From: Strigops habroptila
Taxonomy: Eukaryota; Chordata; Aves; Psittaciformes; Psittacidae
DNA: 64,000 nucleotides
Reading direction: 5' to 3'
NCBI RefSeq assembly: GCF_004027225.2
Contig: NC_044289.2
Span: 11,139,761 to 11,203,760, forward strand
Shown: positions 23,901 through 41,000 of the stretch, in pieces
How positions within the stretch are numbered: position 1 is the stretch's first letter
How the letters are laid out: the number at the start of each line of letters is the position of its first letter
The notes under the pieces: model-generated
What the model saw: the letters and a program-made list of their open reading frames with translations, nothing else
What the model was told of the DNA's origin: nothing
Databases searched by the model: none
Translations under genes and position numbers: made by a program

Positions 23901-25985
23901 ATTTCCAGCCCAGGTCTGCTTCATGTACAACCACTGGCAGATCAGGCTGCTTAGGAGGAGTTAGGAGGAGGGGAAGGATGGGGCTGTGCGGCCCCTTGCA
24001 GGACCCGTTTTGGGTAGGAAGGGTAATTAGGGAAACTCAGTAATGGGCTGTCGGGTATCAAGAGGAGGTAGGGCCAAGGTTTAGCATGGCTGGCACTAGG
24101 TAAGGTGGTTGAAGACAGTCATGCGTGGAGCTGTCCCCACCTGCCCTGGGGTTTGAAACCTGCAAGCCACATCCATGGTGACCAGGTGGAGGCAATCTGC
24201 ATTTACAACCAGTTTATATCCAATGCTTCATTAATTCTTTTGCTGAGCTTCCAGATTGCAACACAGAGCAAAGCACCTGCAGCCACCTGAGCAACAGAAA
24301 GACAGGGATGGAGGAGCAGGGAGATCCCAGAGCCAAGAGAAAGCCTTGAGGTTCCTCAGCCTCCAGCAACCCTGAGCATGCCTGCAAGGACAAGTTAGCT
24401 CTGGCTAGCAGGAAGGTGTTTTACAGAAAGGTTTATGGAGTCGTAGGGCAGAAGGAAATACTATGTCCAGGTCAGGGACTCTGTGTCCATAGAAGAGGGC
24501 ATCGCTGTGGCCCCTTACGCGGAGAGGAGGGATTGCTCCAAGCAGTGCGTGGAGTCCTCTCATCTGGACGGTTGCAGCTGGTTGTTATTCATATCTCAGT
24601 ATCTAATCCTCTCTAGAAATTAACTAATCCATTGCTTTAAAAATATCCTGTGGAATTGTGAGGCTGTAATCTCAGTATTAAATGGCATTAAAGCCAGAAT
24701 AGCTGATGCTTTTACTAAGGCAGAAGAAAACATCTATTTGGCCTTTAAAAATAACCAAAAGAAGCAGAGCAGCCGGTACTGCATGTCCCACCAATGTCAA
24801 CCCCTCTGCTGGGGGACCAGGAGCTGTCTGTGCAGACACAGATAGTGTGGGATGCTCCCACCTCTCCCCACACGCACTGGGCTGTGGGACTGGCTCAGAC
24901 CCACGCTGCTGGTCCCCATTTAGCATCTTTCGTCTGAGACAGCTGAGCAGCTTTCAAGCCATTAAAACTAGAATAGCTTTTCAATAAATTCCCCGCCAGC
25001 CTGGAATTAGTAGCTGTGGGGCAATTAGACACATTCATTAGGCACTGGTTTAAACACAGATGAGGTCTGACTTTGTTTACCAACCTCTGAAGGAAGCAGC
25101 TTCTCAAAGTTCACCTCTAAAGGACTGAACAAATAAGGTACATTTGTTCCCGGTCACAAGCACCTTACAACAGAAACACATCACTTCGACTTGTGTTTTA
25201 TTTTCAGAGCCTTTGCTTTCTCTCTGCCTCCCCATGCAATAAAAATGAGACATTTAATCTCATAATGCAATTTCTCACTGGAAATCAATGATAAAGTACA
25301 TTATCTTCCCTGGCCTGATCCTGTGGCTCCAGCCTGATCTTTCTCAAGCACAGTGAAGTTGGGTGGAAAGACAAAGGTTGAGCTGAGGCACCTTCCCAGT
25401 GGGAAAGCATGAAACTTCCCTGTGCCTCAGGAGGGACTGTCCCACACAACAGGACACAGTCTGGTCTCATTCATGCCCCTGTACTCATTGCATGCAGGAA
25501 AACCACCATAAGATCCCCTTCCTCAGTAATGGAACCAGCAGGAGCTCAATCAGCAGCACTGTGTCCTGTCTTCAAGGTGGGATGTCATTGCTGAAAAACA
25601 CTAACCAGCAGCAGGTGAAGCACATCTTCTCTAGCAGGCAGCCCCACGTTGCTGTGGGTCCGGAGGTTTGACAGCATCCCCATTAGCAGGGCTGCAAACA
25701 CCACCACGGAGAACACAAACCAGACACATTCCTCCTGCAGAGGCTTTGCTGAGTGATTTAAGAGGCTGAAAGTGCCATGATATTGAACAGCAATGCACCG
25801 ACAGCTTGTGCTGCTGGTGATGGATGCTGGAGCCTCTGTTTTTAATTCATTAACAACTTTCACTAATGGTGCTGGCATGGAGGCTCGGCAAGGAGGTGGG
25901 AAATGGCAAGTGTCCAGGGTGACAGAGAGTTCACAATTACAGCAGGAAAGTGCACTGTGCCCCTCATGCTGGCCATGGAAATGCT
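20901..25985. other. Intergenic, nothing recognised
   Basis: About 5 kb of unique DNA. It holds the longest unexplained open frames of the window (20796-21554 plus strand, 252 codons; 21969-22805 minus strand, 278 codons). Neither resembles a known family nor shows supporting splice or signal features. A short AT run at 23640-23680 is simple sequence. Confidence 0.5.
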
Positions 25986-25987
25986 GA

Positions 25988-26235
25988 GGGTAAGGCTGGA
26001 AGGGGCTCCAGGAGAGCATCAGCTGTGCCCAGAGTGGTCTCACAGACCTCCAGGCATCTGCTTATCTTGTTCTTAACCTCCTCCAGTGATGGGGCTGCCA
26101 CAGTCTCCCCAAGCAATCTGTTCTGGTGTTTGACTGTCTTCATGGTTAAAAAGTTTTTGTTCCATCTAATTCAATCCTCCTTTGCTGCAATTAAAGCCTT
26201 AAGCATCTTGTCCTCTCCAGAGAGAAGCGAGATGC
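25988..26235 (-). mobile_element. Old CR1 LINE, 3' UTR fragment
   Basis: Read on the minus strand this is the CR1 3' region: a TTAATTGCAGCAAAGGAGG block, then AAAAACTTTTTAACCATGA, AACACCAGAACAGATTGC, GACTGTGGCAGCCCC, and a tail ending GGAGCCCCTTCCAGCC. The order and spacing match the avian CR1 consensus I know, but divergence is high, so it is an older copy than the one at 26577. Severely 5'-truncated, as most CR1 copies are. Confidence 0.8.
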
Positions 26236-26576
26236 ATGAAGAGGGAGGTAAGCCTGCTCGTAGGTTTGTTTTCCTGGTTTGTTTTATTCCCAGTCAAAAG
26301 AAAGAGCTTATTTCTTGAAGGAGATGCTATCTCCTGCAACATACGGCTCGATGAAGTGTCTATTTTTAAAAGTGAAACATAAGAATTATATAAAAGCTCA
26401 GGAGACCAGGAATGAGAAGCAGGGGCTGCACGCTGTGGGCTCTGCGTCCTACCCCGGCTGATTTCCCTGCGCCACAAAGCTGACCTGGGCTGTCCACAGG
26501 GCACTGGTACGGGAAGGCTCCGTTCGCTGCCCCTGCCCCAGCATGGGCTGGTGGGACCTGTGGCCCCACGTCCCCG

Positions 26577-26865
26577 AATAGAATCACAGGACGGTTTGGG
26601 TTGGAAGGGACCTTAAAGGTCATCCAGCTCGAACCCCCTGCCACGGGCAGGGACACCTTCCACTAGAGCAGGTTGCTCCAAGCCCCTGTGTCCAACCTGG
26701 CCTTGAACACTGCCAGGGATGGGGCAGCCACAGCTTCTCTGGGCACCCTGTGCCAGCGCCTCAGCACCCTCACAGGGAAGAACTTTTTCCTTATATCTAA
26801 GCTAAATATCCCCTGTTTAAGTTTTAACCCATTGCCCCTAGTCCTGTTGTTACAGTCCCTAGGGA
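26577..26865 (-). mobile_element. CR1 LINE, 3' UTR fragment (younger copy)
   Basis: The plus strand starts with AATCACAGGACGGTTTGGG, the reverse complement of the CR1 3' end, followed by GTTGGAAGGGACCTTAAAGG. Further in are the antisense forms of the GGGGCAGCCACAGC and AAGAACTTTTTCCTTATATC blocks, ending near the GTTACAGTCCC segment. It is close to the CR1 type abundant in neoavian birds. 5'-truncated and non-coding. Confidence 0.93.
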
Positions 26866-32335
<5,470 letters not shown>

Positions 32336-33680
32336 GAGTGTGTGCCGAGCCATACTCGATGCTCAAGTCTTACTATGATGATAAATTAAGAACAGAGATG
32401 TCAGGTTCTTCTTACTCCGCTCATTTCTTCTGTTCCTTTCCCCTTTCAGCTGGCAGCCAGGGTCCAGCAGGAGCTTTTAAACCCTGTTAAGAAATAATCA
32501 TTCCTTTTTGCAGGCACTGAATGGCATTGTTAGTTTTTCTTTGCTTTTTCCTCCTAAGTAGGTTCAAGCGTTTGGGTCTGACAAGAGGCCCCCCCGATGT
32601 GAAGTCCAGCAAGCTGTAGGTTTGCTTTCCCACCTCCCTGCTCCCCAAACCAAGGCATTGCTGCCTTCCCACCCTGCCTTACCTAGGCTGTGGCCACTGC
32701 CGAGCACATGCCTCTTGCTGCATGGGCTGGAGTGTATCAAAAGCAAAGCCCATGTTAGTGAGCCCTGCAGCACTGGTGATCTTTAAGCCATCCCCTGACA
32801 CCGGGAGCAGGTAAGTGGGTGCCATGCAGCAGGTTTGCAGGGAGAGGCAGGCAGGGAGCAGGATACAGCCCCGCTGCTCAGCACATGGGGACACGTTCAT
32901 GGCATCTCCCACAACCAGCCCTCTAGTCTAAGCTCAGGTTTGTGCCTGGCTCAGCGCTGCTGGAAGCTGGAGCTCCATCCACTCACCCACGTACCCACCA
33001 GCTCACCCCACCTCGCTGGGGGGAGGTCCTGCAGGCTGAGCTGGCTGGTGCGATGCCGTGTCCCATTCATGGGGGAAGCTGAACTCCAGCCCAGCCACAG
33101 CCCTCCTCTGGGATGAGCCCAGACTGTGCAAAGGGCACAGCCCCAGGGAGAGCCTCCCTCAACCACCTGCAAAGGGTCTGGCACTGATGGGATCATTAGC
33201 TAAGATCACCCTTTCCTCCACCTCCTTTCCTCCGGCTGTCAGTCCACTGAGCACGCTGCTCCTCACCTCCTCCAGTCCCATGAGCCCATGGGTTTGTGCT
33301 CACTGCCCTGGGGTTATCAGAGTTGGGGAGGATCTCATCCTGGTGCGCATCCCCAGATGGGATGTGGTACCCACAGAGTCCCACCTGGGAGCTTGTTTCT
33401 AGCTGGTACCCTCAATGTGGCCCATGTCCATCCTGCCTTGTCTGCAAGGAGCAGCAGTGGTAGGAGCTGCATTTCACTTTTGTTTCCCCAAAAAAGGGAC
33501 ATTTTCACTCTTAGTTCTATTTAAAATACCCTCTGAGGAGGTTTTCCCAGAGAAAAATCCCCTTTTCCCAGTGGGGAAGGCATGCAGAAGCCAGTGTTGG
33601 GAAGGCCTCAGGGCAGGCTTCGCTCTGTCTCCTCCTTTTGTTCTGGGCAGTTTAATAAAAGGCGAATCCAGCTGGTGGTG
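32336..33680 (+). other. KCNK15: KCNK15 3' UTR with poly(A) signal
   Basis: An AATAAA hexamer at 33654-33659 is followed within 15 bases by a GT-rich element (GGTGGTGGTTGGTTATTTGT), a textbook poly(A) site, giving a 3' UTR of about 1.34 kb. No repeat or antisense exon was recognised. Confidence 0.65.
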
Positions 33681-35284
33681 GTTGGTTATTTGTCACAAGG
33701 GGAAGCAGAGGGAGGTGTCTGAGCCCCAAACTCCAGCCCTGCCTGGCTGCAGGGGTCCACCAGAGCTGGCTCCCCTACCATGGGCAATGTGGGCAGTGTT
33801 TATGTCCAGGGATGTTATCCCTGTGGATGTTTCCTGGGATGTCTGGGCATCAGAGGGAGGTGGAGTGGCTGTCCTGGAGCTGGGAAGCAGTTAGGTCTCG
33901 TTGCCTACCATGGGATGGTGTCTGCCCCCTGCACAGGGATGCTGTGGGCTCCTCCACCCATTCTGCTCAATGACCTTCACATTTCTAACCTTTCCTGGTG
34001 CTTGGGCTTCCCTAGAGGCAGCTTTGGGCTTTAATGTCACCCCAAATCTGTGCAGGCTTGTTATGACCGGGAATAGCTTGTTCCAGTCTCTCAAGTGGCA
34101 GAGATTTGGGCTTTGCAATGGGTGATGCCCTGGCTGTGGTTCCGCCCGGTGCTCAGCAGCTGCATCACTTTGCACCAGTGGCCCCAAAGCTGGACCAGCT
34201 AAGCCTTGGTTTAAATAGAAAGGGTGAGGATGGGGGGAGAAAAGCTGTAAGCGGATAAAACAGGCTTAAAAATGGGGCTTCCACTGGCTTCTCAGCTCCT
34301 CAGTGGTGTCATTTCACGCTGATCCCTTTTGTTGCTGTAGCCCATGTCCCCCCACCCTCACCAAGGCTGTCAGCCCAAGGCTTGGGGGGGGTGCTGTGGT
34401 GCTCTTGTCATCAGAGCTGTGCAGCGAACGGAGATCTCCAAATGTTGAACCTGGGACATGGTCCAAGGGACATCCACACCGTGGAGCCCATCTTGGGTGG
34501 AGGGCAGAGCTGGTAATGGGTTGACGATGCAGGAAGCAGGGAACCCATGTGGGTTTATTGTGCTGAGCAGCCTGAGCTGTTGCTTAGTGACTGCCTGAGC
34601 CCCATCCTGCTTTTGGAAACTGGCGATGGTGTGAGGGTGGGAGACGTTCATCATCCCTGGGTACGGCACTGGGCTTATGTTGGCTCCCAAGGGAACGCTG
34701 CCTCCTGCAGATCCCCGCAGCAGGAGTCACACCAGAGCCCCCAAATGCTTCCCACCCGAGAGCTTGCAGCTCGAGGCCATCCAGGACCAATAGCACCCAT
34801 GGGTGTCCTTCCCCAGTGGTCCTCAGGATCCCTCTGCACTCACACTGACCCTGGGTATTCCCAAGAGCATGGGCCAGGGACAGGTTTTTCTGCCAGCAGC
34901 ATCTTCACCTCCAAGGTTTCAAAATCAACCTTGATTCAGTGTTGCCCATGAAGGGTCTTGGGAAGACAACAGGAAGAGCAGAAGGCTCCTGATAGGGGCA
35001 GTGAGCAGAGTACAAGCTGGGAGGAAGCTTAGCTCCCTGCCTGGACATGCCCACAGCCAAATTACATCTGGAAATGGCACAGGGAAATGCAGGTTGGAAG
35101 CTAGGGTTGATTCAGAGAGAGCCCTTCCATGGAGAGCACTGGAAGGAGCCTGGGATAGTGCTGAAACACAGCAGGCTGAGCTGCTCTCATTCCCTACAGG
35201 CACAAGGAGAAGGGATGGGGCAGCTGAAATCTTCTGTTGAAGATAATGGTGGTGGCAACAGAGAAAAACACAAAACCCCTCCAA
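33681..35284. other. Tail-to-tail gap between KCNK15 and RIMS4
   Basis: About 1.6 kb of unique sequence separating the predicted 3' ends of the two convergent genes. Nothing was recognised in it. Confidence 0.5.
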
Positions 35285-35308
35285 CACACTGTAGGAAAAA
35301 AAAACGGT

Positions 35309-35314
35309 TTTATT
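35309..35314 (-). promoter_or_regulatory. Poly(A) signal of a minus-strand transcript, probably RIMS4
   Basis: Minus-strand AATAAA followed by ACCG, a run of nine T, and a GT-rich region within 40 bases. Upstream and downstream elements are both well formed. Assignment to RIMS4 is by strand and position only. Confidence 0.5.
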
Positions 35315-37534
35315 ATCACCATTATCAACGTTTTCATTAGCTTAACACTGAATTGTAAATCACTCAATCATTACATATTGTCTGAATAAAACCTACAGAC
35401 AGGAAAAAAGTCTATCAGAATCCTCTCCTGACTACAGATGAGCGCCAGCGTCCCACCGGCGCTGCCGGGACCGTGTCCCACCTTCCACCCAAGGCAGCCC
35501 ATGCACCTCGCAAGCCACGGTGGCAGGCAGGCTGCCCGGCCCCATTGCCTGTGTTCCCTCTGGCCCCATGGAGATTACATCTCACCAGATGATGTTAAAA
35601 AACCTCCAAAAGGTTTTGGAGAGGGTTACAGAGGCCAAAAAAGAGCAGATCAGCTGCTCCCACTCCTATGAAAAGGCAAGAGAAGAGATAGCAGCCATGC
35701 AGTGCCCCTGCCAAGCTATGAGGGTTTTGTGGAGCAATTAATGCAGTAAAAAGGTTTAACCCCACGAAAGCAGCTTTCCCCACCATGGCCAGGCCCTGGG
35801 CAGTGGGAGGACAAGGCAGAGAGCTGGGGAGGTGACGGCGTGGATGTGCTGGGGTGGTGGCTCCATGTCCAAGCAGAGGCCAGCTCTGCAGCACCACCCA
35901 GGCAGCGTGTGATGGATGCTTCAGTGCAAAGAGATGCTGTGGCAGCCTTAGTCCCCTCAGGTTGGAATAAGGCCTCGTACTGAGAGGGAAGGGAGAACCC
36001 ATGTAGGGAGCAGCGGGTGCAGGGGAAAGCAAAGGGAACCTGGAGGAAAGCTCGCTGGGAGCTCCCCTTCTCCCTGGCCAGCATAGAGGCAGCTCCATCC
36101 TCATCCCTGCCTTCTGGTGTCGGCTGCAGAAGACCCCCAGCTCCTCCCAAGGACAGGAAAGGAAGGATCCCCCATGGTTTGAATTGAGGACTGCCACAAA
36201 ACGTGGGCAGGACACTGGCATCCCAGGAGGGTGTCAGGCCATGGCAGTGCTGCAGGAAGGGGGCTTGGGGAGGCACTGCAGCCCCAGCACAGTGAGGCTG
36301 GGGAAACGTGCCCTGGATTCGCTCTCCAAACCTCACTCTTCCTTGCTCCAAACAAAGCCAAAACCAGCTCCAGGTTGAGATGGAATCACCAAAGCAGCAA
36401 CCAGCGGGCAGCAGCGGGTAAGGAGGAACAGCCCCAAAGAAAAAACTGCTGCAGGACTCAAAGTTCCAGGCTGGTGTTCAGTGGGATCTGGAGCCCTGGC
36501 GGGCAGCCATCCCCAACTGCGGTGCCAAAGCACCTACAAAACCTAGCTCCTGGAAAGCTTGTGGGCATGGCTTTGGCAGAAGATGTGCCTCCATTCTTCC
36601 CTTGGGTTGCTTCTGTCCCACCACTGCCCAGCGAGCAGAGCTGGACGTGGCCTCTCTGCAAGCCAGAGCCCATCCTCCCCATGCACAGGGGTCTTAAGCC
36701 CACACACGGTGCCCAACATGCAGTGTAAATGCAAAGGCTGTCTACTGACACTGCAGAGGGGTTTAACAACACAGCTTTGGTTACCCTTTTAGCTACTGGA
36801 GAGTCAGCAAGAGAAAATCATTAGGTCACAGCCTCTGCTGGTGCTCTGTAAAGGGCTGGTGTTGGCTCCTTCTCAGTTTCAGCCGCTAAAGGGCAAAGAA
36901 CCAAATGCTACAAGAAACTCTCCCTGGTTCCTCTCCTCCACGAGGATGAGAGCAGCTCCCCCAGGGAAGGGCAGGCAAAAGGGTGTCTACACCATGAGGA
37001 GAGCTTGAGGTTCTCCAAGAATGAGTCTGACGCTGCTGTGATGGGTGAGAGGCTGGGGCTGGTCACTGAGCAGAGAGGAAGAGTCTGGCAGTGTGGGTTA
37101 AAGCCTCGTTAGCCACGTTTTGAGAATACCTGATCACTTACAAACTCCCTGGGGAATTGCCCATTCGCAGAGGCACGCTGGAAAGCCGGGCAGGCCATCG
37201 GATACACGCAGGGCACAGGGGGGCAGCTCCGGGGCTCTGCCATGCCAGGTTTCACCAGTGTCCCCCAGACTTGGCTGCTGGGTCCTGCACAGGCAAAGGG
37301 CTCAGACAAAGGAATGAGATACTGACTGCACAACCTGCCAGCCCCTTCTGAAGAGTTTCACCTCCCTCACCCCAGGTCTCAATAAGCCCTGGACCTCTCT
37401 GCTGACAGCGCTTTGCATTTACATGTCTCTTCTATTTCTCAAAGCATTTCACAACAAAAACGTGAATTATTTCACCATCCATCGTGGCTCCCAGCATCAC
37501 TGGGCCAGTGACCTGCTGCTTGCAGGGCCAATCT

Positions 37535-38045
37535 TGAGAACAACATGGAAAGACATGGAGCTGTTGGAACAAGTCCAGAGGAGGCCACGCAGATGATAAG
37601 GGGGCTGGAGCACCTCCTGTATGAAGACAGGCTGAGAATATTTGGGCTGTTCAGCCTGGAGAAGAGAAGCTGCGTGGAGACCTCAGAGCAGCCTTCCAGC
37701 ATCTGAAGGGGGCCTACAAGGATGCCAGAGAGGGACTCTTCATCAGGGACTGTAGCAACAGGACAAGGGGTGATGGATTAAAACTAAACAGGGGAAGTTT
37801 AGGTTAGATATAAGGAAGAAGTTCTTTACTGTGAGGGTGGCGAGGCACCGGAACCCGCTGCCCAAAGAAGTGGTAAATGCTCCATCTCTGGCAGTGTTCA
37901 AGGCCAGGCTGGACAGAGCCTTGGGCAACATGGTCTAGTGTGAGGCATCCCTGCCCATGGAACTAGATTGGATTCTCTGGATTCCTTGCCATTGGAACTA
38001 GATGATCTTCAGGTCCTTTCCAACCCAAACCATTCCACGATAACA
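37535..38045 (+). mobile_element. CR1 LINE, 3' portion, inserted antisense to RIMS4
   Basis: Plus-strand CR1 sense sequence. It begins near GGAACAAGTCCAGAGGAGGCC (end of the reverse transcriptase region), continues through GACAGGCTGAGAATATTTGGG, CTGTTCAGCCTGGAGAAG, TTAGATATAAGGAAGAAGTT and CCCAAAGAAGTGGTAAATGC, and ends CCTTTCCAACCCAAACCATT near 38032. About 510 bp, 5'-truncated, with modest divergence from the avian consensus. It splits the GC-richer and AT-rich parts of the RIMS4 downstream region. Confidence 0.95.
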
Positions 38046-41000
38046 TGAAGATTTTTCCTATGGAAAATGCTGTGAGAAATCCACAGGCAATGAACTGGGA
38101 TGCTGCTCTGAAGCTGTTTTATTTTCTGCACTGCATCAACAATAGAGCTGACTTAAAATCCAATACCCTGATCCTGCCACTTTGGAAAAATCTTTAGATG
38201 AGCCCAGCATTAGCTGACTCCTGAAGAATGGCACAGAACAGCCTGTTCCATGTCGGGCCCCGTGCTGCTCTGCGAAGGTGCGATCCCTCTGCCTTGGGTG
38301 GAATTTCCTAACGAAATGGACAAATACCACCTATGAAATGGACAAAATAACCCACAAAGCCTTTAAAGAAGAGCAGCTCAATGCGCTGCTTTGAGAAAAA
38401 ACCCTCCCTTTAGTTTGCCCCCGGTACCTCGAGGAAAATAGGCAGCTGTCAGGCAGAACTCATGTGGCCCCAGAGGCTTTTTTGCTTTATCAGGGCTACA
38501 GTGGCAGTGGGAACCATTCTCATTGAGCTACAAATACTAGATAGCCTAAGAAAAACAGGGAGTTCAAAACAGTCATGAAGTTTATATTGAAACTATATCT
38601 TAGCTCTGTAGTATGGAGTCACCTACAGCTGTTTCATTCTTCACCTAAGAGAGATTTCATGGCGATGGGCACATATACTCACAGAGAAGTCTATAGGATG
38701 AATATATCTCACAAGGCATCAGCCCAGTCTTTGTCGTTTTTTTAACAATCAAAGTTAATATGGATCTTTTTCAAAAGTGATGTCACTGAGATTGAAGACA
38801 ATTATAAACTGTATCAACAATATGTACTACAGCCTGCAAGTCACAATCTGTGCACACCAAATGGAATATATTATTGCTTGTTAGCCTATTAGACTTTCTT
38901 TATAAAAAGATTTTTATACAGAGTACAGGATTATGACAAAACTAGCTAAGTAGTTCTCATCTTGAAAATACAACAGCGATTCTTTCAACAAAGGCTTGAA
39001 TAGTAGCTGAGAGTTAATGAACAATAACAAATATTTACTAATAATTCTATGGCCAGTTTGAACAGAATTTCTTATAGGACTCTTTTCTGGTGTTTATTTA
39101 CATATGCCTCTTTTCTTGTGGAAAAAAGTTGATAAAATAGAACAAGGAACACAGAAATCAAAAGAATGAGTAAACATCATACCAAGAACATTAAACATTT
39201 TTGAAAACACTAAATTATCTGTTAAAAAACATACATCATTTTGTCTTTAAAGAAAAATATTTTCCCTGTTTTAAAATATTACCAACAGCATGTAATAAAC
39301 TAACTTAAAATGAGTCTCATAAAAAAGTTGTCTTGCTGTCTAAACATTACTAAACATGCTTAGGTTGAGATTCTGTTAACTGCCTCAACATCTTAAAAAC
39401 AGCTCCTTTACAGGAACTTGTGATATTCATACTCCAGAAGACCTGCAAATTTAGAACAGTACATTGATAAAGGATCTGGTAGCTAGAAACAATAAAGAGA
39501 GATTTTCATTCAAAGCAAATAATTCTGCAATGTCCTTTGAAACAATCCATGGCCAAGAAGTGGGGACGTACTTGGCTAAACAACAAAGTCACCTGGCCCT
39601 TACCCTGCCCATGGACACGAACACCCATGGACAGTGCCAAAGGGATGCTCCAGCCTGCCCACGCAGCTTTGGCTGTGGGATGAGGACCCACGGATTGAAT
39701 CACAGAGTGAGGACCTTGTGTTGGCTCTGTGACATCCCAGCTGTGCTGGGGCAAAGGGAAAGCAACACCAGGAGACTGGGAAAGTATCACATCTTTTTCC
39801 TGGACAACCCAGGACTATATCCGCGGTCACGGCTGCGTTTTGCTCAGACCACAAAGAGGACAAAGCCACGTGCGAGGCTGTGCTCCCTGTGTGCAGGGGA
39901 TTCCTGCTGCGGAGAGATCATTCTGCTCCCAGCACCAGCATTCCTTTGTTTTCCATGGTAATAGTAATGCAGATAACATTTAGGAACCAGTTCTCCATTT
40001 TCTCTTTTGACAAGCAATCCTCCCATTACTATTAGAATGTGGTATTCCATGCACAAGGAACGGGGAATCAACCCTGAGCTGGGCAGGTATTTATTATTTA
40101 TCCCTCCTCAGTCTTACCCCTCATCATCGCTCACAGAACAAAAGTACTATGATGCCTCTTTTTCCTTTTTAAAGTCTCCTGTTCTTCCTCTCTCTCCCCC
40201 TCCCTGACTATAACAGCTTCAGACACAGGAAGAAAAACTCCTTCAGGACTTGCAAAGGGGACCAAAATCAGTTTTCAGATGCTCACCATTCCAGCAAACT
40301 GCCACTTTTTACACAACCACACTGGCAATCCCAACTGTCATATCACATCACCTTAGACAAACTGGCAAGTCAAATTGGGAGGGGGGGAAGGAGAAGGTTA
40401 AGCTTTATAAAAATAAGCTATTCCAAGCTTAAGACTTGCCTTGGATGCAATATTGAGAGTCTTTAAATTGATGGATAACTAGACTTTTGTTTTAACTGTA
40501 ATACAACGTGGTCAGTGCAGGAATCACGGGTGTGCGTGAAGCAAGGATCTAAGGCTGCAGGGTACTGTGCAACCCTCCTGGCCTCACTCTGCGACCTGTG
40601 GGTGCTCTCAGAAGGGCTCCTGTAAGTCTGCTTCGTGAAGGAAGATCAACTGCACTTGCCAGTTCATGTGACTGTGCTGTGTGTGGCAGCCAGGGGTTGC
40701 AACGTTCTCTTACTGGGGAGAAACAGGACTTGGAAGTGAGTAGAAACAAAAGCGAGAACCACTGGACTACAATCAACCATGTAAAAAATGCAGAAGAAAA
40801 CAGGACGGAGCAGACTGTTAAAACTGCCTCCAAATGTCAGAATCTGAGACATTGACAAAAATAACACAAGTAGAACTGTAACTTGTTGGGGTTTTTTTTC
40901 CCCTACCCTGACAGTGACATTTCAGCACAATTAAAACCATACGGAAGATAGTCCTCAGTATTAAGTAGTCCTATTGTAACTAAACTGATCGTCACTGAGC

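Noticed and set aside
35595-36351. Overlapping minus-strand frames of about 210 codons downstream of RIMS4
   Set aside because: No recognised domain; probably chance frames in GC-richer 3' flanking sequence.
37385-37475. Possible ancient interspersed repeat before the CR1 copy
   Set aside because: The GCGCTTTGCAT and CTCAAAGCATTTCACAA pieces recall old amniote repeats, but the match is too short to call.
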